A DNA stretch of 46,958 nucleotides from positions 1 to 46,958 of the forward strand of contig JACIVQ010000007.1 in the NCBI GenBank assembly GCA_014361445.1, written 5' to 3'. Positions 41,343 through 46,958 of this stretch are shown in pieces. How positions within the stretch are numbered: position 1 is the stretch's first letter; each line of letters begins with the position of its first letter. The notes under the pieces are model-generated. The model was not told the DNA's origin. It ran no database searches and worked only from the letters and a program-made list of their open reading frames with translations. Made by a program: the position numbers and the translations under genes. Source of the stretch: Methanosuratincolales archaeon (GTDB lineage Archaea; Thermoproteota; Methanomethylicia; Methanomethylicales; Methanomethylicaceae).

Positions 41343-41888
41343 ATGTGTAAGCCTAAAAATGGCAATGAAAAATCAACCGATGAGAAAACTAGAACCGAAA
41401 ATCCCTCGACTTCATCCGTGGAGGGCGCCAACAACTTCGCTGAACTAAGAGAAGCAACATTAAACGACCTAGATGAGATATATGCGATTGAGAAGGAATC
41501 ATTCCCAGATCCGTACCCTAAGCCCCTCCTAAAGGCTTTCTTATTTCATCCTGGCGCCTATATTGTTGCAGTGGTAGATAAGAAAGTAGTTGGTTATGCC
41601 ATCGGAATAATTAGATTTAGATCCTTGGGTCATGTAATATCTATAGCGGTCAGAAAAGACTTTCGTGGAAAAGGTATTGGCAAGAGGCTCCTCAACGAAC
41701 TGATAAATAGGCTTTTTGCAATGGGTGCCAAAAAAATAAGGATCGAGGTTAGAGAGTCAAACGAGATTGCTATTAATTTATACAAAAAGATGGGTTTTGT
41801 CACAAAAGAAAAAATATTTGGATACTATCCCGACGGTGAAACTGCACTTGTCATGTTTATTGCCTTGCCACAAGGTCATCGAATGTAA
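41343..41888 (+). CDS. rimI: RimI/Ard1-type N-terminal acetyltransferase
   Basis: GNAT-fold protein N-acetyltransferase, likely acting on nascent or ribosomal protein N-termini. Conserved core: LREATLNDLDEIYAIEKESFPDPYP (motif C/D, the FpdPy signature), VVGYAIGII, and the acetyl-CoA-binding IAVRKDFRGKGIGKRLLNELI (R-x-x-G-x-G near residue 105), then NEIAINLYKKMGF. A ~30-residue polar tail (KSTDEKTRTENPSTSSVE) precedes the domain and may be disordered. ATG at 41343 is preferred over TTG 41319, because GGTGG lies 8-9 nt upstream. Convergent overlap with dnaG is 32 bp. Confidence 0.86.
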   Translation: MCKPKNGNEKSTDEKTRTENPSTSSVEGANNFAELREATLNDLDEIYAIEKESFPDPYPKPLLKAFLFHPGAYIVAVVDKKVVGYAIGIIRFRSLGHVISIAVRKDFRGKGIGKRLLNELINRLFAMGAKKIRIEVRESNEIAINLYKKMGFVTKEKIFGYYPDGETALVMFIALPQGHRM

Positions 41889-43134
41889 GAATTGTTATGC
41901 CTTGGGGTCTCTTTGCAATATTGCCGATCCTGGCGCCTATCACGAAGCTAACACCTTTGTTGCTCGAGATATCGAGTAACCTCTGTGTCACCACGCCGTC
42001 AAAAACTACTCCATAGATCTTCTCATTTATGCTCTGCAAAACATCTGCTAGTTCTCTGACTGCCACTTTTTGCTTGATTTCCCAAGCCTCATCCACAAGG
42101 TTTGCCTCCAGACTTCCCTGCAACTGAGCGATCATCTCCTTCACTTTAATCAAGTTCAGTCCAGGGGGTACTGGGCGCTCTCTTTCTGCCTTAGCTGGTT
42201 CTCTCTCCACAGCCTCAATAATTCTTTCTTTTTCAGCTTCTCTTGTAGCTGCTTCTAGGTAGCTCTCCCTCTGCATTACCTCGTGTTTCGTAGTCTCCTT
42301 CCTCTCCGGCAATGTCAACTGGTACTGTTCTACTGGGATTTTGCTACGCAAACATTTGGCGATTTCTTTGCCTGTAAGTTCCTCTACCTCTTTACCTGGC
42401 GGTGCCCTAGCTATGTAATCTATGTCTGCAACCTGTAGCAACTCCCTTAGGATCAGCTCGCCTCCTCTGTCTCCATCAACAAAAGCTATTATCGTCTTCT
42501 TTTTGCTCAGCTCCTTAATCGTGTCTGGCACCGACGCCCCTTCCATTCCAATGACGTTCTTGTAACCGTGGCGAAGCATGTTTATTACGTCTGCACGACC
42601 CTCGGTCACAATTACAGTGTCTGATTTATCTACATCAGGTCCTGCTGGCAGATTTTCTGGTCCGTACTTGCTTATCTCATGGACCCTAACAGACTTCATA
42701 ATCTCTTCTGAAAGCTCCTTTATCTCAAATGTGCTCTCCGTCTCCCAATGAATTAAGATCTCCCTGGCGCGCTCGATAATTTTTCGTCTTTTCTCTTCAC
42801 GAACATCTTCTATCTTTTTGATATAAACTTTAGCCGAACAAGGTCCGACCTTGTCAATAGTTTCAATTGCTGCTGCTATAATGGCGGTCTCTACTCTATC
42901 AAGGCTTGAGGGGATTATCATTTCTCCGTAAGATCTGCCAGACTTGGACTCTAACTCTACTTGGATTCTTCCTATCCTTCCGCTCTTTTGGAGCTCCCTA
43001 AGATCCAGCTCTTCACCCAGCAGACCTTCTGTTTGACCGAAGATAGCACCTATGACGTCTGGTTTGTCTACAACACCATCAATCTCTATTCCAGCATATA
43101 TAGTATACTTTGCCGTAGTAGGCGTTCCACCCAT
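41857..43134 (-). CDS. dnaG: Archaeal DnaG-type primase
   Basis: Toprim-domain protein of the archaeal DnaG family, associated with the RNA exosome and possibly RNA or primer metabolism. N-terminal TTAKYTIYAGIEIDGVVDKPDVIGAIFGQTEGLLG, then the Toprim domain with VIVTEGRADVINMLRHGY (Glu, near residue 176) and TIIAFVDGDRGGELILREL (DxD, near residue 218), and a helical C-terminus with a long charged coiled-coil-like stretch. Length of about 425 is typical. ATG at 43134 lies 8 nt after GGAGGT and gives MGGTPTTAKY, and the upstream TTG is less likely. Convergent overlap with rimI (32 bp). Confidence 0.95.
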   Translation of the reverse strand: MGGTPTTAKYTIYAGIEIDGVVDKPDVIGAIFGQTEGLLGEELDLRELQKSGRIGRIQVELESKSGRSYGEMIIPSSLDRVETAIIAAAIETIDKVGPCSAKVYIKKIEDVREEKRRKIIERAREILIHWETESTFEIKELSEEIMKSVRVHEISKYGPENLPAGPDVDKSDTVIVTEGRADVINMLRHGYKNVIGMEGASVPDTIKELSKKKTIIAFVDGDRGGELILRELLQVADIDYIARAPPGKEVEELTGKEIAKCLRSKIPVEQYQLTLPERKETTKHEVMQRESYLEAATREAEKERIIEAVEREPAKAERERPVPPGLNLIKVKEMIAQLQGSLEANLVDEAWEIKQKVAVRELADVLQSINEKIYGVVFDGVVTQRLLDISSNKGVSFVIGARIGNIAKRPQGITILTFDDLVARQ

Positions 43135-43322
43135 AACCGCCAACCTCCAAAAACTTATTAGGCCCTCCTTCGGGCTATGGGTGTTGCCTTTAAAGTACTT
43201 ATTTTGCCTAGAATTTTAGTCAACATAGTAAGCGTGACACCTCATTCTGTTAATTAATTAAATTTGATTTAGTAGAAATAAAAACTTTGACTTAAAAACC
43301 TTCCTATTTCTGTTTCTTATCT

Positions 43323-44387
43323 TCATTTCAGTTGGCGTACTAGATCCTGTGCTTCCTTATTTTTACTGAAATAATCTCTAACTGGTGCAAGCAATGTTGA
43401 TAGCTCTTCCGAAACTGCATTCTTGAGATCCAATGGGTGTATCTTTCCTTGGGAATACATTGTCACTAATGCTTGAGCAGACTCGACTATCAAATCCCCC
43501 CCATACCTTGCGTCCCTCTTTATTACAAATTTATCATTTCTATTTAGTATTATGCGAGTGGCTATTTCCAGAATAGGGTTGCCTTCGACGACCATCGGTG
43601 GACAGTATGCTTTATTTATCTTCGACTTTATCTCCTCTGGAGAGTCATGGATAAAAATACAGGTCTCAGGCTTAGATTTACTCATTTTTTGTTCAATCAT
43701 TGCCTCTTCCTCGGTTAGAGTTCCTTCCATCCTACCTTTACCCTGCAAGCCTGGAAGGAGCGGGGTGTGTATGGCGACAGGTTTTTTATATGAATAAACT
43801 TCCGCTACCTCTCGAGCCAAAACATGTGCCCTTCTTTGATCCATGCCTCCTAGGCATATGTCAAGGTCTAAGAAGAAGATGTCTTCTACCTGCATGCATG
43901 GATATATGAGCTTTGAGAAATCAACAACAGATTCGTCCTCCTTTCTGCCCATTATTGTGACCGCTCTCTTTATCCTTGATAACGAGAGGGCTTTTGCGAT
44001 CTTTAATACCCCCTCCCAGTACACTTTATTGTCGACCATTTCGTCAGCTTTTAAAAAGTTCAGCCTACCAACATCTACCCCTAATGCCCTAAGGGAGTGT
44101 TCTATGTAACTCGCACAGGCATTTATCTTGGCTATATCTCCACCAAACTTGTCATTAATCCAAGCGTGCCAAGTCGCCTCCAAAAGAGTCATTTTGACGC
44201 CGACATCCATCAAATCCTTGAGCTTGTTGACCCATATTACCCATCCCAAATGGAACAGACCCGAAGGTTCCACTCCAATGTATCCTTTTGGGGAAGAGTT
44301 AGACTCGAATAACTCTTGGAGATCCTTCCTCGTTATCACTTCCTGTGTATCTTTTATAACCTTCTCCACTTTTGACACGACGTCCAT
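43323..44387 (-). CDS. tyrS: Tyrosyl-tRNA synthetase
   Basis: Class I synthetase for tyrosine, archaeal/eukaryal type. Landmarks: GYIGVEPSGLFHLGWVI (HIGH-like), LDLDICLGGMDQRRAHVLAREVAE, and the catalytic loop EQKMSKSKPET (KMSKS) at about residue 215. ATG at 44387 (MDVVSKVEKVI) matches the family N-terminus. The open frame extends upstream to 44465, but it passes through a strongly structured hairpin and has no support. GGAGATGTTGGATC precedes the ATG. The start sits 23 nt downstream of the hairpin RNA at 44410-44513, suggesting control at the leader. Confidence 0.95.
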   Translation of the reverse strand: MDVVSKVEKVIKDTQEVITRKDLQELFESNSSPKGYIGVEPSGLFHLGWVIWVNKLKDLMDVGVKMTLLEATWHAWINDKFGGDIAKINACASYIEHSLRALGVDVGRLNFLKADEMVDNKVYWEGVLKIAKALSLSRIKRAVTIMGRKEDESVVDFSKLIYPCMQVEDIFFLDLDICLGGMDQRRAHVLAREVAEVYSYKKPVAIHTPLLPGLQGKGRMEGTLTEEEAMIEQKMSKSKPETCIFIHDSPEEIKSKINKAYCPPMVVEGNPILEIATRIILNRNDKFVIKRDARYGGDLIVESAQALVTMYSQGKIHPLDLKNAVSEELSTLLAPVRDYFSKNKEAQDLVRQLK

Positions 44388-44409
44388 GATCCAACATCTC
44401 CTACTATTA

Positions 44410-44513
44410 GGCAAGCTGCCGTGTTGCCCGATGCTAACACCCAACCTCATCGAAGGACGTTTCATCCAGCTCAGGTGGGCTCTCTCTCATCGGGATCTAT
44501 CCGGCAGCTTGCC
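44410..44513 (-). ncRNA. Candidate structured RNA B, upstream of tyrS
   Basis: A 104-nt long hairpin. P1 is 12 perfect base pairs (plus-strand 44410-44421 with 44502-44513, GGCAAGCTGCCG/CGGCAGCTTGCC). P2 is 7 pairs (44427-44433 with 44488-44494). P3 is 7 pairs with one bulged base (44440-44447 with 44473-44479). The apical part is a ~25-nt loop region. A TATA-like box lies about 25 nt upstream on the minus strand. It matches no RNA class I recognise, and box C/D signatures are incomplete. It may be a tyrS leader or a free RNA. Confidence 0.6.
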
Positions 44514-44535
44514 CATGAATTTAATGAAAACTTCC

Positions 44536-44543
44536 TTATTTAA
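44536..44543 (-). promoter_or_regulatory. TATA-like box for structured RNA B
   Basis: Minus-strand TTAAATAA; its centre is about 25 nt upstream of the first base of the 12-bp terminal stem, the distance expected between a TATA box and an archaeal transcription start. Confidence 0.5.
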
Positions 44544-44551
44544 CTATTTGA

Positions 44552-44647
44552 ACCGTGGGGCTGTTGCGGGTGTGGGTTAGGTCATGATCATCGCTGAGCA
44601 ACGCTCGACTCACTTGACCCCTTCGACCCGCCATATCGCCCCACGGT
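44552..44647 (-). ncRNA. Candidate structured RNA A, between pheT and tyrS
   Basis: A 96-nt hairpin. P1 is 10 perfect pairs (44552-44561 with 44638-44647, ACCGTGGGGC/GCCCCACGGT). P2 is 6 pairs (44566-44571 with 44626-44631). P3 is 5 pairs (44580-44584 with 44615-44619). A terminal hairpin GAGC-AAC-GCTC lies at 44596-44606. It is GC-rich compared with its flanks, as expected for functional RNA in an AT-rich genome. No ACA box follows, so an H/ACA RNA is unlikely. It matches no RNA class I recognise. Confidence 0.6.
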
Positions 44648-44670
44648 GCTCGGCTCCCACCTCATCGCAC

Positions 44671-44680
44671 TCTTATATCT
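44671..44680 (-). promoter_or_regulatory. TATA-like box for structured RNA A
   Basis: Minus-strand AGATATAAGA; its centre is about 25 nt upstream of position 44650, next to the 5' end of the RNA A stem. It could also be the promoter of a longer tyrS transcript. Confidence 0.5.
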
Positions 44681-44764
44681 GTAATCACTTAAAGATAAAC
44701 TTTGCAAATTGAAAGTGGCGTCTATTCCCTCAATCCAAATCTAATTACGAGTTAAAAAGCTATA

Positions 44765-46411
44765 TTAATGCCCTAATAGTGGCGTGAGGTCACATTCTAA
44801 AGCCCCAACGGGAAATTCTAGACCAAAATTCACGAGCACCTGAGGTGAGATCTCTCCAACTACGCCGATCTCAGCACCATCGACTATAATCTTGGCAGCG
44901 CGCCCTTCTAGGAAGGGCTGTCCATGGTGCGGCTCAAATTTTATCGTCTTTGACAAGTTCAAAAACAGAGAGGCGGCCACCGCTTGTATGTCCTCGTAAC
45001 TCACCTTATGGTCCGCAATAACTGCTGCCAAGTGAGTTGAAACTTTTGGTAAACCTTTTTCAACGAAAACCACATCGCCACATTCGAAAATTCGCTGGGG
45101 ATATGCATGGTGTATGTTCTGACCCAAAAATTGTAAAAGTTTTGGCAAAATACAATCCCTAAGAGCTGCGAACTCTGATGATACTGGATTAATAAGTTCT
45201 ACAAGATCCCTTTTACCCATTAACGTCTTATCTTCTAAGACTGACTTGTTACTGAGTAGGTATGTAATCACTTCTTGAAAGCCCATACCAATCATTAGAT
45301 CTCTTACACGCTTCCTTATTCTACTCCCTGGAAGTGGTCTCCCTATAGTTGCAACTCGCGGTACCTCTGGCTGTATATTATTCAGACCGATAGCTATCAC
45401 GATGTCTTCCACCAAATCAACCTCATGAAGAATGTCTGCCCTATAAGGGGGCGACAACACAACAAATTTTTCATCCTCTTTTTCAACATCATGCCCCATC
45501 TTCCTTAGTAGACTTAAAATCTCTTCTGTTCCTAGGTCTAAGCCTGAAACTTTCTTTATCGTCAACGGACTTAAACAAGTGCGGATAAAGTCAAGTTTTG
45601 GTGTTAAAATCTCCCGCCCTTCATACGCTATTTCCACTTGTTGAAGAGCCCCTCCTCTTTCCATTAATGATGTTGCCAAAATATTTAAACAAAGGTTTAT
45701 TGTGCGCTCTTCGGTCCCCGTGACATCAATTATAAGGTTTTTTGTGTCTTCTGTAACCTTTGTATCTTCACTGTTTATTATGGGGGGCATGGAGAGGACT
45801 CTTCCTTTTGAGTCGCTTAACAAAGGATATTTCCTCTTCCCCTCTAATATCCAAGCATACTCTGACCCCTTGGGAGTTCTTTTCAGTATCTCGAAGCCGC
45901 TCATAACCTCATTGAAACCCAAAGGGACGAATCTTATATCATCAGGGGGGACTGCGGCATAAGTAAGCGGAGGGGAGACCTTATCCATATCATATATTCC
46001 AATGGACCCCTTCCTCCTATTAGAGCAGTAAGTGCTATGAAGCTTCTCTTGAAGTTGCATCATCTGGATCAAAGCCTCTTCGTCTAAACTCACATCACGG
46101 ACAACCGCTGATACTATATACGGGCGGACTTCTGCCGTAGAGGGATCTACCCTAATACTCACTGGTCTTGCGCCCTGGTAATATTTGACCTTCAGTCCTG
46201 ATCCACCATGGTAGAGCCTTACTCCCCGGGCGATCCCTTCGCTACTGAAAAAATCAGGCCTGTCCGAAGTGACCTCCAAAGTTATCTTGTCTCCAACTAT
46301 CTGCTCTGGCTCACATTTCAAGGCAGAGAGCGTTTCATAGATTATGTCATTTTCGAGATTGAGCCCAATGAGTCGTTTAAGGTCTCTCATGTCGATATTT
46401 ATTGTAGGCAT
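44765..46411 (-). CDS. pheT: Phenylalanyl-tRNA synthetase beta subunit
   Basis: Large subunit of the heterotetrameric PheRS. Landmarks: MPTINIDMRDLKRLIGL at the start, ITLEVTSDRPDFFSSEGIARGVR, the editing-site-like B3/B4 region (GSIGIYDMDKVSPPLTY...FVPLGFNEVMSGFEIL), the B5 domain with VDLVEDIVIAIGLNNIQPEVP, and a catalytic-like core ending with GRAAKIIVDGAEIGVVGEISPQVL. About 548 residues, the shorter archaeal/eukaryal form without the C-terminal anticodon domain of bacteria. ATG at 46411 is 8 nt after GGGGTGG. pheS lies directly upstream, so the two subunits are co-transcribed. Confidence 0.96.
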   Translation of the reverse strand: MPTINIDMRDLKRLIGLNLENDIIYETLSALKCEPEQIVGDKITLEVTSDRPDFFSSEGIARGVRLYHGGSGLKVKYYQGARPVSIRVDPSTAEVRPYIVSAVVRDVSLDEEALIQMMQLQEKLHSTYCSNRRKGSIGIYDMDKVSPPLTYAAVPPDDIRFVPLGFNEVMSGFEILKRTPKGSEYAWILEGKRKYPLLSDSKGRVLSMPPIINSEDTKVTEDTKNLIIDVTGTEERTINLCLNILATSLMERGGALQQVEIAYEGREILTPKLDFIRTCLSPLTIKKVSGLDLGTEEILSLLRKMGHDVEKEDEKFVVLSPPYRADILHEVDLVEDIVIAIGLNNIQPEVPRVATIGRPLPGSRIRKRVRDLMIGMGFQEVITYLLSNKSVLEDKTLMGKRDLVELINPVSSEFAALRDCILPKLLQFLGQNIHHAYPQRIFECGDVVFVEKGLPKVSTHLAAVIADHKVSYEDIQAVAASLFLNLSKTIKFEPHHGQPFLEGRAAKIIVDGAEIGVVGEISPQVLVNFGLEFPVGALECDLTPLLGH

Positions 46412-46413
46412 CT

Positions 46414-46958
46414 TCAAAACCACCCCTTCTCTCTTAACATGCCTAAGTTTGAAGTATGAAGTTCGCGGATGTCGTCAACCCCTAACCTAATCATCGCCAG
46501 GCGGTCTATACCGAATGCCCACGCTATCACGGGGAAGTCTATGCCTAGTGGTTTCGTCACCTCTGGTCTGAACAGTCCAGAACCCAAACACTCTATCCAG
46601 CCAAGGGCTGGGTGCTTCACATATGCTTCTATGCTAGGTTCTGTGAACGGGAAATAGCTCGGTTTGAACTTTATCTCTTTGAACCCAAGCTGCATCGCAA
46701 ACTCGTTGAGTATTCCTAATAGGTGCCTAACATTGATTCCATAATCCCCCATTATCCCATCAAGCTGGCAGAACTCCACCATGTGTTTCGAGTCGATTAC
46801 ATCTGGTCTGAATACCTTTGAAAGACAGAAAGCCTTGACTGGTGGGGTTTTGTGTTGGGACAGATACCTGACCGATACCGACGTGGTCTGGCTTCTCAGA
46901 ATTGGTCGGCTTGCTACCTCTCTGCTCCATTTGTAACCCCACCCCTTAGATCCGGTCT
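46414..46958 (-). CDS. pheS: Phenylalanyl-tRNA synthetase alpha subunit (partial)
   Basis: C-terminal part of the catalytic subunit of PheRS, with the 5' end beyond the right edge of the window. The reading frame is open to the edge: after SKGWGYKWSREVASRPIL come RSQTTSVSVRYLSQ and KTPPVKAFCLSKVFRPDVIDSKHMVEF (class II motif 2 region), then QLDGIMGDYGINVRHLLGIL, ALGWIECLGSGLFRPEV, and the motif 3 arginine in AWAFGIDRLAMIRLG. A Met at 46782 is internal, not the start. The visible part is about 181 residues. The stop lies 2 bp before the pheT ATG. Confidence 0.95.
   Translation of the reverse strand, partial: TGSKGWGYKWSREVASRPILRSQTTSVSVRYLSQHKTPPVKAFCLSKVFRPDVIDSKHMVEFCQLDGIMGDYGINVRHLLGILNEFAMQLGFKEIKFKPSYFPFTEPSIEAYVKHPALGWIECLGSGLFRPEVTKPLGIDFPVIAWAFGIDRLAMIRLGVDDIRELHTSNLGMLREKGWF

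Noticed and set aside
44388-44465. Longer tyrS N-terminus
   Set aside because: The extra 26 residues lie in the hairpin RNA, and the family starts at MDVVSKVEK.
44427-44494. RNA B as a box C/D guide RNA or a TPP riboswitch
   Set aside because: GATGA and CTGA motifs occur, but the final D box is missing and the motifs fall inside helices. A CCTGAGCTGGAT stretch looks TPP-like, but the matching CCAG arm and CTGAGA motif are absent.
44552-44647. RNA A as 5S rRNA, RNase P RNA or H/ACA RNA
   Set aside because: Lacks the conserved 5S loops, the RNase P ACAGAA-type motif, and a 3' ACA box.
46760-46942. 60-codon frame in the pheS region
   Set aside because: Out of frame with pheS, which is open through the window edge.
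1-46958. CRISPR arrays, defence islands or prophage
   Set aside because: No regularly spaced repeats, cas genes, restriction systems or phage structural genes were found on reading both strands.

Overview
The window is archaeal chromosome. Marker genes are aIF2-beta, NMD3, archaeal DnaG primase, pelota, tRNA-intron endonuclease, a UbiA-type archaeal lipid prenyltransferase, a 7S SRP RNA, and tRNA genes with bulge-helix-bulge introns. Genes are compact and often overlap at convergent 3' ends, TATA boxes are visible, and many starts are GTG or TTG placed 4-8 nt after a GGTG or GGTGG ribosome-binding motif. An intron in the anticodon stem of tRNA-Leu, together with a splicing endonuclease subunit that lacks the catalytic histidine, suggests a TACK-type lineage (Thermoproteota/Korarchaeota/Bathyarchaeia-like). 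A DUF2117-like protein and a hydrogenase-maturation protease hint at an anaerobe with hydrogen metabolism. Genus-level placement is not possible from sequence reading alone.

Layout. 1-2300: SRP RNA, tRNA-Ser, a membrane-anchored extracellular protein and tRNA-Pro. 2350-4230: a ferritin-like gene behind mmsA, whose promoter region carries a strong spaced palindrome. 4400-10400: PPC-domain protein, dCTP deaminase, an HTH-PRT regulator, mtnA/hycI, endA/ubiA and hisS. 10500-17200: intron-containing tRNA-Lys, the aIF2-beta/DUF424/NMD3 operon, metG, a PHP protein, a tRNA methylthiotransferase, MoaD-like and MIP18-like genes. 17300-20500: gcvPA/gcvPB and tRNA-Gln. 20700-27400: a lipid-kinase-like membrane protein, pelota, a radical SAM protein, a nucleotidyltransferase coupled to a membrane protein, cutA, a site-2 protease and an Ncs6/TtuA thiolase. 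27400-35300: transporters, MscS, a glycosyltransferase, DUF2117, a flippase and two gene-free stretches with possible transposon relics. 35300-41900: tRNA-Arg, two-intron tRNA-Leu, a carbonic-anhydrase-like protein, Ogg2, superoxide reductase, glnA, Trm112, two tiny zinc proteins, a nitrilase and RimI. 41900-46958: dnaG, tyrS, two strong hairpin RNAs, pheT and pheS (cut by the window edge).

Translation and RNA maturation dominate: four aminoacyl-tRNA synthetases, two tRNA-modification enzymes (CDKAL1-type methylthiolation and Ncs6-type thiolation, the latter expected to use a MoaD-like sulfur carrier), tRNA splicing, ribosome rescue (pelota) and ribosome export/biogenesis-type factors (NMD3, Trm112).

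The most interesting undescribed-looking element is the pheT-tyrS intergenic region. It holds two long hairpins of about 96 and 104 nt on the minus strand, and each begins about 25 nt downstream of its own TATA-like box. They resemble no RNA family I recognise. The second sits just upstream of the tyrS start and could be a cis-regulatory leader, a free small RNA, or both. The two-intron tRNA-Leu paired with the His-less EndA is the second strong theme.
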